50,885 bases of DNA from Bacillota bacterium (GCA_030055235.1 JASGUW010000066.1:1-50885), one strand, 5' to 3'. Positions 26,527 to 34,602 are shown, counted from the first letter of the stretch. Notes: generated by a model from the sequence alone, not told the origin. A program made the numbers and translations.

Positions 26527-27972
26527 ATGATGAGAAAGAAATCTTTTGTGATATTTGCCCTCTGCGGAGCGATTCTGCTCGGTGCCTGCGGCAGGACGAC
26601 GGAGACGACGCCTGAGCAGACGGAGGAGGCGACGACAGTGACGACGGAGGAGAGCACAGCGGAGATCACGACCGTGTCGGAGATTGAGGTAGAGACGACA
26701 CCGGAGAGCAGTGCGCATGTGGCCCGGCTCGAGCCGCTCTATGCCGCGGCGGCCTTCCGACCGACGGATGATGACGAGATCCAGCAGCGCCTGGCCTTTG
26801 GCTATACGCGGGCAGAGGCGGAGATAGTCGATGGAATAGTCGGATTGGGGTGGCGGGCTTGGCAGAAATTAGCTGCAAGCAGCCCTGATGAGAATGTGGT
26901 GTTCTCGACACCTTCACTTGCCCTGGCACTTGGCATGCTGGCGGAAGGCGCCCAAGGTGTGACCCGTGAAGAGCTCGTTGTAGCACTGGGGATCCCGGAG
27001 GATGGGAAGTGGATGGAGGCGCTTATCGCGGCACTCAATCTGAGCCTGGAGGATGATGGCCAGCCGGAACTGATTGTCGAGTCGAGCCGGGCGCTCTGGC
27101 TGCAGGATGGCTACCGGCTGCGGGCGGACTATGGTGAGACGGCGAGCCAGGCCTGGCACGCGGACATCAATGTCTGGGCGCGAGATGAGCGTGAGGCGGC
27201 GCATGAGGCGATTGGGGAGTGGTATGAGGAGAAGAGCCACGGCCTGCTGCCCGCAACTACCGTGCCCGAGACTCTGCCGAACGAGAGCATGAGCCTGGTC
27301 CTGCTGGATGCCCTCTATTTCAAGGGGCAGTGGTGGAAGGCCTTTGAACCTGCTATGACGATGGATGATGTGTTCTTTACAGAGGACGGTGAGACGCTGC
27401 CCGTGCGCATGATGCAGCAGCGGCTGTTGGCCCAGACGGCTCTGGTGCAGGAGGATTACCAGATTGCCGGGCTGCTGCTGGGTGGCGGCTATGAGTTTGT
27501 TGTGGCGCTACCGACGGGTGAGCGGGGAGCAGGCGAGCTGCTTGAGGATGCGGACTTCCGGCGTGATTTCGCGGCGTTGGGCGAGGATGAGGCTGGGGCT
27601 GCGGTGTTTGACATTGAGTGGCAGCTGCCGCAGCTGGATCTAAAGCTGGGTGCGGATCTGCTGCCGCTGCTGCGGGAGCTTGGTGCGACGGCGGCGATGG
27701 GTGCGGAGGCGGATTTTGGCGGTCTCTTTGAGGACGCGGCTCCGGGCGACTTCGTGCTCAGTGCGCTGCGGCAGGACGCGCGCCTGCTGCTGGACGAGGA
27801 TGGTGTTGAGGCGGCAGCCGTGACTATGGCGGCTGTCGAGGCGACCGCGATGCCGATACAGGGGGAGACGCTGGTGATGCGTCTGGACCGGCCTTTTATC
27901 GCGGAGATTCGTTCGCAGAACGGGCTGCCGCTCTTCAGCATGGTGGTTCACGATCCGGGTGTGCGGCCGTAA
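26527..27972 (+). CDS. Lipoprotein serpin, copy 2
   Basis: A 481-residue paralog of the serpin at 20436. The start at 26527 follows AGGAGGAATGGCGT. The lipobox is LGAC with Cys21. The Thr/Glu spacer is shorter and less proline-rich than in copy 1. The serpin domain is colinear, with hinge GVEAAAVT from Gly426 and predicted P1-P1' Thr440-Ala441. The loop beyond P3 differs (EATAMPIQGE against DGTAMPQEQE), so specificity may have shifted at P3, P2 and the primed side. The C-terminal block is nearly identical. A copy-specific insertion (GEDEAGAAV) lies before VFDIEWQLP. Both copies are probably anchored outside the cell. Confidence 0.93.
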   Translation: MMRKKSFVIFALCGAILLGACGRTTETTPEQTEEATTVTTEESTAEITTVSEIEVETTPESSAHVARLEPLYAAAAFRPTDDDEIQQRLAFGYTRAEAEIVDGIVGLGWRAWQKLAASSPDENVVFSTPSLALALGMLAEGAQGVTREELVVALGIPEDGKWMEALIAALNLSLEDDGQPELIVESSRALWLQDGYRLRADYGETASQAWHADINVWARDEREAAHEAIGEWYEEKSHGLLPATTVPETLPNESMSLVLLDALYFKGQWWKAFEPAMTMDDVFFTEDGETLPVRMMQQRLLAQTALVQEDYQIAGLLLGGGYEFVVALPTGERGAGELLEDADFRRDFAALGEDEAGAAVFDIEWQLPQLDLKLGADLLPLLRELGATAAMGAEADFGGLFEDAAPGDFVLSALRQDARLLLDEDGVEAAAVTMAAVEATAMPIQGETLVMRLDRPFIAEIRSQNGLPLFSMVVHDPGVRP

Positions 27973-28045
27973 GGTGCTGTCGGTCGGGCGGGGTGGGCTG
28001 GCTGGTGGGCGAGTGTGCTGGCTGTCGCTAAGTTGAGAGATAGGA

Positions 28046-28078
28046 AGCAGCCGATCGCTTTGGCGGTCGGCTGTTTTG
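28046..28078 (+). terminator. Terminator of serpin 2
   Basis: A stem of about 13 bp (agcagccgatcgc with its complement) followed by TTTTGTTCGTTTTTT. It is related to the terminator of serpin 1. Confidence 0.8.
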
Positions 28079-28494
28079 TTCGTTTTTTGTTTGTTTCCTG
28101 GAATCCTGACAGTTTATAGCTTCACCCTCATCATGCTTTGGCTGTTAGCTTTGAAACATTGTTATACCAGTACTTTCAGGGCTCATAAAATCCCTTTAGG
28201 AACTTCATTATGTTGAAAATGAAGCTGCATAGATATTAGCTGCGAGAGATGCGTTATAGCCAACAGATTCATCCATACATTCGGAAATAACGAGTAGATC
28301 TGCTTCAGGAAAAGCGTATCGGGACGTGAGGGGAAGGGAAGACAGGGTTCTTTTTGGCCAATCGTGGACAGAAACCGCGGTTTGTTCCAGGTTTTGCGGA
28401 CATAAACGGCCTTTTTCGGCCAGCCACGAAGCCGTATCGTTTTGGGGCGGCCTGCTCTGTCCGCACATTACGATTTTTCAGGTCAAAACCATTC
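28079..28494. other. Intergenic stretch between serpin 2 and the ATPase promoter
   Basis: A 416-base AT-richer region. It contains a short local inverted repeat (ggcctttttcggcc near 28410) but no gene I can support. A minus-strand open frame at 28208-28468 has no ribosome site or family match. Confidence 0.4.
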
Positions 28495-28567
28495 ATGAAA
28501 ATCAAGGATTACATCCATGAAAATCAAGGATTCAATCCTTGATTTTCATGGATGCGCATTGTAGAAT
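28495..28567 (+). promoter_or_regulatory. Promoter with perfect 20-bp palindrome and an extra direct half-site
   Basis: Arms 28513-28532 and 28534-28553 are perfectly complementary with one base between. A direct copy of the left arm (catgaaaatcaaggatt) lies 21 bases upstream, at 28495. A promoter fits on top: -35 TTGATT (28539-28544, inside the right arm), a 17-base spacer and -10 TAGAAT (28562-28567). The ATPase start is 29 bases further on. An autoregulatory operator is the simplest reading; the hairpin could also act in RNA from upstream. Confidence 0.7.
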
Positions 28568-28595
28568 AGCATCAAGAAAGAAAGGAGGCGCCCCA

Positions 28596-29801
28596 TTGAT
28601 TCCCTATCGCAGACGGCAAATTGAAACCTATTTTTTGCGCGAAAAACAGTATTATCCTGCGATCCTGCTTACTGGCCCTCGGCAAGTGGGTAAGAGCACA
28701 CTTTTGCTGCATTTGAAAGAAGAAGAGAGAACATATGTCAGCCTGGACGATCCAGCTATAAGAAATCTGGCCCGTTTTAGCCCGGAAACATTCTTCGAGC
28801 GATATCAGGCGCCACTTTTGATTGACGAAATCCAATATGCCCCCGAGCTCTTTCCCTATATAAAAATGATCATTGATAAACGAAATGAGAACGACCTCTT
28901 CTGGCTTACCGGTTCGCAGGTTTTTCCCCTGATGCGTGGTGTGCAGGAGTCACTGGCAGGCCGGGTACGGATCTTACAATTGGACGGGTTTTCACGTAAA
29001 GAGAGTTGCGAACAGGAACACTGTCTTTTTCCACGCGATTTATCCGGCATGATAAAGGAAACCGCATCACATTTCTCTGTGCCCGAAACGATTCTCCGGG
29101 GATCCATGCCCAGAGCTCTGTTCCAGGAACACATCGACATAACAGGCTACTATCGATCCTATGTCGACAGCTATATCGCCCGCGACGTGAGAGAAATCAC
29201 AAACGTGCTGGACACCGGTCAATTCCTGCACTTCATTTCTCTGCTGGCAACACGTACGGCACAGGAATTAAATCTGGCAGGCATTGCGAAGGATCTGGGT
29301 GTTGACAGCAGCACCGTAAGAAGGTGGCTCGATGTTCTGCTGACGAGCGGCCTTGTCATCGAGCTCCCAGCCTACAGCCGTAATCTGGGAAAAAGGATAA
29401 TCAAGCGTCCCAAGATCCATTTCAGTGATGTCGGACTGGCTGCTTACCTGTGTTCACTCCAGACAGGCGAAGCGTTCAATCTAAGCCCTTTGAAAGGAAA
29501 TCTCTTTGAAAGCTGGGTCGTGTCAGAGATTTACAAGTCGAATCGACACAACGGGGTCGAACCGCAGCTGTACTATTATCGCGACAGCAACCAGCGGGAG
29601 ATTGATTTGCTGATAGAGAAGGATGGGAAACTGTACCCGTTCGAGATTAAACTGAGTGACAAACCCTCTCACGCAGAAAAGAATTTCCGCGTTCTGGAAT
29701 CGGAAGATGCGCGCATTCCCTACTATGGTGTGATCTGCCCGACAAACATGTTAAGTCCAATAAAAGAAAAGATTTGGAGAATCCCTGCGTCATTGATCTA
29801 A
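28596..29801 (+). CDS. AAA ATPase with DUF4143 domain, copy 1
   Basis: A 401-residue ATP-binding protein starting at TTG 28596, which follows AAAGGAGG by eight bases. The Walker A motif is GPRQVGKS (residues 27-34), Walker B is LLIDEIQ (74-80) and sensor 1 is TGSQ. The C-terminal DUF4143 part ends with a PD-(D/E)xK-like strand pair, REIDLLIE...PFEIK. A central winged helix is visible (LAGIAKDLGVDSSTVRRWLDVL). These proteins are abundant in anaerobes and of uncertain function, with NTPase and possible nuclease folds. It is monocistronic and probably self-regulated by the palindrome at its promoter. GC is lower than the window average. Confidence 0.9.
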   Translation: MIPYRRRQIETYFLREKQYYPAILLTGPRQVGKSTLLLHLKEEERTYVSLDDPAIRNLARFSPETFFERYQAPLLIDEIQYAPELFPYIKMIIDKRNENDLFWLTGSQVFPLMRGVQESLAGRVRILQLDGFSRKESCEQEHCLFPRDLSGMIKETASHFSVPETILRGSMPRALFQEHIDITGYYRSYVDSYIARDVREITNVLDTGQFLHFISLLATRTAQELNLAGIAKDLGVDSSTVRRWLDVLLTSGLVIELPAYSRNLGKRIIKRPKIHFSDVGLAAYLCSLQTGEAFNLSPLKGNLFESWVVSEIYKSNRHNGVEPQLYYYRDSNQREIDLLIEKDGKLYPFEIKLSDKPSHAEKNFRVLESEDARIPYYGVICPTNMLSPIKEKIWRIPASLI

Positions 29802-29805
29802 AATG

Positions 29806-29827
29806 CCGTAGCTGATTGCAGCTGCGG
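29806..29827 (+). terminator. Hairpin after ATPase 1
   Basis: A 9-bp stem with one G-U pair (29806-29814 with 29819-29827), five bases after the stop codon. The following tract is T-rich but interrupted. Confidence 0.45.
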
Positions 29828-29971
29828 TGTTCAAAACTGTTGTTTCTGCCAGGCGTTCTCCTCGCGTAGCTGACATGCCTGCCTGCCGGTCTGTATATCG
29901 ATGGTTTTTTCTGCAATCTGCCACAACACGGACGACAACAAAAGGGAGGAGTGTCGCCTGAATGTGCATTT

Positions 29972-30312
29972 CTAAAGCCTTATGGCATCTTCATCAAGCA
30001 GAAACTGCTCAATGCCTATGTAAAGTATTCCGTTCTCATCCCTCCAGGGCTTGATGTAATCACGGGTGATGACGATCTTTTTGAAGGAGTCAGGGATTCT
30101 CATCAGGGACGCGATTTCCTGTTTTCTTTTATCCGGATTGGCGACAGATAAGGCAGATTGAATGTAATAGCGCTGGTCACCGCGGTTCACAACAAAGTCA
30201 ACGTCCAGCTGTTTTCTGATCTTCTTAATCGACGAATTCCGGTGATGATTTTTACCCTTCCGTTATCCCGTTTACTTATCAAATTCTGCAGGTATTGTCT
30301 TCTGGCAAATCC
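29972..30312 (-). pseudogene. Internally deleted DUF4143 AAA ATPase
   Basis: The minus strand first encodes the family's N terminus (RRQYLQNLISKRDNG then VKIITGIRR, the lead-in to Walker A). It then jumps, with a frame change at about 30230, to the C terminus: LDVDFVVNRGDQRYYIQ through IGIEQFLLDEDAIRL, with the stop at 29972. The Walker motifs and the whole central region are missing. Both ends align with the intact gene at 30542-31858, whose start and end read the same way (VKIITGIRRCGKSS and EVDFIATN...RYIQV). About 300 codons have been deleted. Confidence 0.8.
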
Positions 30313-30321
30313 TGCTTTGGC

Positions 30322-30541
30322 TCACCTCGCATAACTCGAAGAATTTTTGCGGATTGGAACATATTTACTACGAGATAAGGCGTTAAGAAGAGAATATAAG
30401 AGTTTGCCTATGCCGTGATGCTCTGTTCCGTTGGGAGTCGATTTTTCTTTTCGTGGCACAGAGTGAAAAGCTGATTCGCAAAAGGAATTTCCGAATTTGA
30501 CAAATGCTTGCCAGGCATCTGCATAGTTGCAGATAGCTGTT
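30322..30541 (-). pseudogene. Possible C-terminal remnant of a GHKL-type histidine kinase
   Basis: One minus-strand frame is open across this gap, without a start codon. It contains FVKFGNSF and later STPNGTEHHGIGKLL, which recalls the N-box and HGIGL region of AgrC/ComD-like GHKL kinases. The match is short and by eye only. It abuts the stop of ATPase 2. Confidence 0.2.
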
Positions 30542-31858
30542 TCAGCTGAGCAGGAAGTCCGTTAATCTGACAATCTTAATGCCATTCTGGCTTGCAGGGT
30601 TGGCGCATCTTCCGGCAATGACGATTTTTTCGTAGTTATCCCGAATCATCCGGAGAGAAGCCAGCTCCCGCTCGCGAGTGCGGGGCTCATCCATGCTTTC
30701 AGTTACCTGAATGTAGCGCTTTTCCTCGGCGTTCGTTGCAATGAAGTCCACTTCCTGACTGTTCACCTTTCCTATTGCCACATCGTAACCCCGGCGAAGC
30801 AGCTCAAAGTAGACGATGTTTTCGATGATGTGATCAGTGTCCATATCCCTGAAACCGAGCAGGTAATTGCGCAGTCCGATATCTGCAATGTAGTACTTGC
30901 CCAGAGTGCGGAGGTATGCTTTGCCTTTGATATCGAAGCGTTTGATCTGGTAAAAGACATAGGAGTCCAGCAGCGCAGCAACATAGGCCTGAACGGTATG
31001 AACCGATGGATTTCCTTTGCGATTTCGATCCAACAGCTTTTCATCGACAAGGGTATTGCTGATCGAGGTCAGGGAGGTGGTGTTGCCAATGTTGTCAGCC
31101 AGGAACATGACGATCTTCCGCAGCAGATGCGGGTCGGTGATCTGCCTTTGCCCGCGACGGCGCTCCCTTTCAAGAATGTCACGGATCACGACAGAGGAAT
31201 AAATGCCGTCCAGCAATATGAGTGCCTTGTCCATATCCAGGCCCACGTCGGCGATCCCTGGCATTCCGCCAAAGCGCATGTAGGCCTCCAGAAGTTCCTG
31301 AACTTCGTAGCTCTCACCATCGAAAGCATGGATTCGCTGACGAACAGCACCGGAAGGACTTATACTTTCTTTGACAGTGTAGCCATGGAAATCCAGAAAT
31401 TCGCGGAAAGATAAAGGCAAGATCTTAATTTCTACGCTTCGCCCGGCCAGATAGGTAGCATACTCCGAAGATAAAAGGCAGGCGTTGGAGCCGGTAACGT
31501 AGATGTCACAATCAAAGTCCACACGAAACGAGTTGACGGCATCCTGCCATTGATCAATACGCTGGATTTCATCAAAAAAAAGATACGCACGACTACTGTC
31601 TGGCAAGCGTTCTTTTACATAGCCATAGAGCTCTTCCACCGTCATCCCGCGAAACGCCATGGATTCGAAATTCATTTCAATGATTTGCTCATCCGCTATG
31701 CCGCTATCCTTTAGATGACGAACCATCAGCTTCAGCAGGCTTGATTTTCCGCAGCGGCGAATTCCGGTAATGATTTTTACCGGTTCGGTATCCTGAAACG
31801 CGATAAGGCGGTTTAGATAAAGATCGCGGGGGCGCAGTTGTTTTTTCTCTCTTTGCAT
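30542..31858 (-). CDS. AAA ATPase with DUF4143 domain, copy 2
   Basis: A 438-residue ATP-binding protein. The start at 31858 follows GGAGGAGCCAA. Walker A is GIRRCGKS (residues 32-39), Walker B is LFFDEIQ and sensor 1 is VTGSNA. The C-terminal domain contains SQEVDFIAT...RYIQVTE and the closing IKIVRLTDFLL typical of this branch. It belongs to the ITGIRRCGKS branch and is clearly different from copy 1 (GPRQVGKS), so the two are old paralogs, whereas the pseudogene at 29972 is a close relative of this one. A perfect palindrome covers its promoter. Its role is unknown. No linked toxin or nuclease gene is present. Confidence 0.9.
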   Translation of the reverse strand: MQREKKQLRPRDLYLNRLIAFQDTEPVKIITGIRRCGKSSLLKLMVRHLKDSGIADEQIIEMNFESMAFRGMTVEELYGYVKERLPDSSRAYLFFDEIQRIDQWQDAVNSFRVDFDCDIYVTGSNACLLSSEYATYLAGRSVEIKILPLSFREFLDFHGYTVKESISPSGAVRQRIHAFDGESYEVQELLEAYMRFGGMPGIADVGLDMDKALILLDGIYSSVVIRDILERERRRGQRQITDPHLLRKIVMFLADNIGNTTSLTSISNTLVDEKLLDRNRKGNPSVHTVQAYVAALLDSYVFYQIKRFDIKGKAYLRTLGKYYIADIGLRNYLLGFRDMDTDHIIENIVYFELLRRGYDVAIGKVNSQEVDFIATNAEEKRYIQVTESMDEPRTRERELASLRMIRDNYEKIVIAGRCANPASQNGIKIVRLTDFLLS

Positions 31859-31877
31859 TTGGCTCCTCCATGCAAAA

Positions 31878-31931
31878 CATAGCACAAAGTTCTGAAAATA
31901 AATAGTTTGTGCTATTAACAGCACAAACTAT
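31878..31931 (-). promoter_or_regulatory. Promoter with perfect 12-bp palindrome plus a half-site
   Basis: Arms 31902-31913 and 31920-31931 (atagtttgtgct and its complement) are perfect, with a 6-base centre. On the minus strand a -35 TTGTGC and a -10 TATTTA with a 16-base spacer are laid over it. A third half-site (TTTGTGCTATG) lies 20 bases downstream, at about 31878-31888. This suggests repression of the ATPase gene by a dimeric regulator, possibly itself. Confidence 0.65.
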
Positions 31932-32046
31932 CGCAAGATCGGGTAGTCCGTGTACGTGTAAGCACTTCCTTCTGCTACATGGCAGGAGCCGGCTCCGCTG
32001 CGATAAGCGGCTTAGTTCCTCAGGAAGAGAAGAAATCCCAGGCGCT

Positions 32047-33189
32047 TCAGAAGACTTCAGAGACAGACGACGGGAAGTCGTCCGGGCGGAAACTTTGGAA
32101 CCAGATGCCGCTGAGGCGGTCGGAATCCTCTTCCTGTGCCTCATAGAGCAGCCAGCCACATCCGCTGTCAGACGGTGCCAGCGCCAGATCGGCGTAGCCG
32201 GCGCGGGGGACGAGGGTGCGGCTTTGGTGCCAGGTTTTGCCTGCATCATCCGAACGCTGAAGGCGCAGATTGACGCGCGCCTGAGGCGGCAGAGCGCTGC
32301 CGGGTGTCGGGTGCTGGCAGTTGACGAAATAGAGGGAGGATGGCGTGTCGCCCGCTGCAGCCAGGCTGCCAAAGCAGGCGGGATCCGGCAGATCGGGGCG
32401 AAGCTCACCCGTGAGACTGTCGTAGGGACAGGAGCTGCAGCCCTGCCAGCGCATCAGGCGGCTGCCACGGTGGCGCACGTTTATAAGGACCCGGGTGGGG
32501 GAGAGAGGGGCGACACAGGCCTCGTTCGGGGAGAGCCAGCCGGCTGGCTGTTCCCGGGCGGGGCGGCCGTCGGGGTCGACATTGTCGCCCAGAAGCGGTC
32601 GGCTGGACTGCCAGGTCCAGGGTGGGGCTTCGCAAAGATCATTTTTAGTGGCGCGGATGAGTGCGGTGGCTGAGGGGAAATGGTCGAGCGGACCGCCACA
32701 GGCAAACCAGGCGGTGAGGAGGAGGGTTCCGTCCGGCATTTCGATCCCGTGGCCGGGCCCGGGAGCGAGCAGGTCGTAGGGCAGCGGCTGGCCGTGGGTT
32801 CCGAGGAGCTGGAAGCCGTCGGTGATCTCCTGAGGGGCGCCGAAACTGCGGCCGTCGTCCTGGCTCAGGCGCAGCCAGACGCAGCGGTAGTCGCTGCCGT
32901 GGATGAGGAGAACCTGGCCGTTTTGGCAGGCGATGAGGACGGGATTGTTGACCGTGCGCACGCCTGGGAGCGGGACAGTGATCTGCAGAGGAGCGGACCA
33001 GCTGCGGCCGCCGTCTGTGCTGCGGCGCAGGCTGAGCGCATAGGCCGACCAGTCGCCGGTGTCGCTGCGCAGCTCACAGGCGGCGAGCAGACTGCCCGCC
33101 GCCGTGCGTACGAGTGCCGGAATGCGATGGTAGGGCCGCCCCGTTTCCTTCAGGTTGGGGAAGAGGCAGAGGGGGTTGGGCTGCGGCAT
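32047..33189 (-). CDS. Exo-alpha-sialidase-like BNR-repeat hydrolase
   Basis: A 380-residue six-bladed propeller of the GH33 type. The arginine motif YHRIP (Arg22) is at the N terminus. Three Asp boxes follow: STDGGRSW (57-64), SQDDGRSF (109-116) and SDDAGKTW (313-320). NEACVAP (222-228) supplies the conserved Glu, VRHRGS (239-243) a second Arg, and GYADLALA (331-338) the nucleophile Tyr position. No signal peptide is visible, so it should act in the cytosol on imported sialosides. The start at 33189 lies one base past the stop of the N-acetylneuraminate lyase gene (TGAGATG), so the two are coupled. Some BNR proteins of this class act on other substrates. Confidence 0.82.
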   Translation of the reverse strand: MPQPNPLCLFPNLKETGRPYHRIPALVRTAAGSLLAACELRSDTGDWSAYALSLRRSTDGGRSWSAPLQITVPLPGVRTVNNPVLIACQNGQVLLIHGSDYRCVWLRLSQDDGRSFGAPQEITDGFQLLGTHGQPLPYDLLAPGPGHGIEMPDGTLLLTAWFACGGPLDHFPSATALIRATKNDLCEAPPWTWQSSRPLLGDNVDPDGRPAREQPAGWLSPNEACVAPLSPTRVLINVRHRGSRLMRWQGCSSCPYDSLTGELRPDLPDPACFGSLAAAGDTPSSLYFVNCQHPTPGSALPPQARVNLRLQRSDDAGKTWHQSRTLVPRAGYADLALAPSDSGCGWLLYEAQEEDSDRLSGIWFQSFRPDDFPSSVSEVF

Positions 33190-33190
33190 C

Positions 33191-34072
33191 TCAGCTGCGG
33201 TCCATCGCTGCCTCGTAGATACTGTTGATCCGGCGGGCGGTTTCTTCGTCCGGCATGGAGAAGGGCGCCCGGGCCGCTCCGACCGCGACGCCGCGGTAGT
33301 TGAGCACGCCCTTGAGGGCCGGGATGACACCGGGTGGCAGCAGGGCGTCGATCACGGTGTTGATCCGGGCCTGGCGCTCGCGTGCCAGGGCGATGTCGCC
33401 TGCTTCTACGGCGTCGAAGACTTCGCGGAAGAGGGGGGCCATCAGGTTGACGGTGGAGCCGATGGCGCCGTCCGCGCCGCTCGAGAAGCCTGCCAGGCTC
33501 ATCTCGTCAAAGCCGTTCATGATGACGGCATCGGGGGCCTGATGGCGGATGCGCTCGAGGACGTAGAAGTCGGTGGCCGTGTATTTGAGACCGATGATGT
33601 TGGGGTGCTTGAGCAGGGAGAGCAGCTCGGGGAGGCCGAGGCTCTGTCCTGCGGCGCCGGGATAGAAGTAGAGCAGCAGTGGAGTGGAGACAGAGTCGGC
33701 GAGCTTGAGGTAGTAGTTCTGGACCTCTGCGGTGGAGAAGCGGTAGTAGTAGGGCATGACGGCCGAGATCCCAGCGACGCCGAGGCTGTCGGCATGGCGG
33801 GCGAGATCAATGGTGGTGGCGAGGTCGGGGCAGCCAATCTGGGCGACGACCGGGATGCGTCCGGCGGCGGCGGTGACGGCGGCCTCCAGGATGGTTTTGC
33901 GTACAGAGGAGTCAAGCATCATGGCCTCTCCCGTGCTGCCGCAGACATAGAGGCCCTCCGAGCCCAGCTCGACATTCCAGTCGACCAGGCGGGCGATGCC
34001 GGCCGCATCGGGCTGTCCATTGGCATCAAAGACCGACAGCAGTGCTGCATAGATTCCAGAAATGGCTTTCAT
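33191..34072 (-). CDS. nanA: N-acetylneuraminate lyase (NanA-type)
   Basis: A 293-residue class I aldolase that splits sialic acid into N-acetylmannosamine and pyruvate. The carboxylate loop is GSTGE at 45-49, the catalytic Tyr is Tyr137 in LYFYPG, and the Schiff-base Lys is Lys163 in GLKYTATDFY. The Tyr position and the GLK(Y/F)T pattern after the lysine match NanA rather than DapA. Adjacent sialidase supports sialic acid use. The downstream genes nanE and nanK are not in the window. The promoter region is shared with the divergent DUF503 gene. The symbol is given with moderate certainty because close relatives process other keto acids. Confidence 0.85.
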   Translation of the reverse strand: MKAISGIYAALLSVFDANGQPDAAGIARLVDWNVELGSEGLYVCGSTGEAMMLDSSVRKTILEAAVTAAAGRIPVVAQIGCPDLATTIDLARHADSLGVAGISAVMPYYYRFSTAEVQNYYLKLADSVSTPLLLYFYPGAAGQSLGLPELLSLLKHPNIIGLKYTATDFYVLERIRHQAPDAVIMNGFDEMSLAGFSSGADGAIGSTVNLMAPLFREVFDAVEAGDIALARERQARINTVIDALLPPGVIPALKGVLNYRGVAVGAARAPFSMPDEETARRINSIYEAAMDRS

Positions 34073-34155
34073 TTGTTTCCTTTGTTCCTTCCTTCCCGCT
34101 GTTTTCTGCGTTTGGCGGTTATTGCTGTCAGTATAAGCGATAGACTTGAGGAGAG

Positions 34156-34231
34156 GGGGTAGGGCGATGCGTGTTTTGATTTTGGAAGGCTGGGAAGAGG
34201 GGTAGGGTGATGCGTGTTTTGATTTTGGAAG
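34156..34231 (+). repeat. 43-bp tandem duplication of a ribosome site and start codon
   Basis: The block at 34156-34188 (gggtagggcgatgcgtgttttg...) is repeated at 34199-34231 with one change, C to T. The two ATGs are 43 bases apart, so the copies are out of frame with each other. Confidence 0.85.
34167..34205 (+). CDS. 12-codon upstream reading frame from the duplicated start
   Basis: ATG 34167 has its own copy of the GGGGTAGGG ribosome region and reads MRVLILEGWEEG to a TAG at 34203-34205. The first seven codons equal those of the DUF503 gene. The stop lies within the ribosome site of the true gene, five bases before its ATG at 34210. This permits translational coupling or interference. The peptide itself is unlikely to matter. 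Confidence 0.5.
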   Translation: MRVLILEGWEEG

Positions 34232-34497
34232 TGACGCTGGATCTGGAGGGTGCGCCGACGTTGAAGGATAAGCGGCAGCTGCGCCTGCGCCTTTGTGAGC
34301 GGCTGAGGCGGCGCTATGGGCTGTCGATCGCCGAAGTTGACTGTCAGGATGTGAGCCAGGTGCTGTGCCTGGGTATTGCGCACGTCTGTCTGGGGGAGCA
34401 GGTGGCGCGCGATCTGGAGGCGAAGATCACGGACGCGGTGCTGTCGCTTGCGGCCGGGCTGGCGACGCTGCGCGAGGTGGTGGCGGAAGTCGTGTGA
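34210..34497 (+). CDS. DUF503 family protein (YlxP-like)
   Basis: A 95-residue protein with the family's pattern: LKDKRQLRLRLCERLRRRYGLSIAEVDCQD followed by LGIAHVCLG. YlxP-like proteins are small ferredoxin-fold proteins often found near ribosome-maturation genes and of unclear function. Here it stands alone, divergent from nanA. GTG at 34207 is an alternative start. The start region is duplicated (see 34156-34231). Confidence 0.88.
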   Translation: MRVLILEVTLDLEGAPTLKDKRQLRLRLCERLRRRYGLSIAEVDCQDVSQVLCLGIAHVCLGEQVARDLEAKITDAVLSLAAGLATLREVVAEVV

Positions 34498-34602
34498 GGC
34501 TGCGTCGGGGTAGCTGCAGCGGGGGTGCTGCTGGCTGGGGCGGGGGTGCTGACGCGAGGGGAGCTTCGCATAAATTAAAGTCTTGGTTCGTCTCCCATGC
34601 TG

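Noticed and set aside
30322..30541. Intact small gene in the gap before ATPase 2
   Set aside because: No start codon and only a faint GHKL-like resemblance; kept only as a low-confidence remnant.
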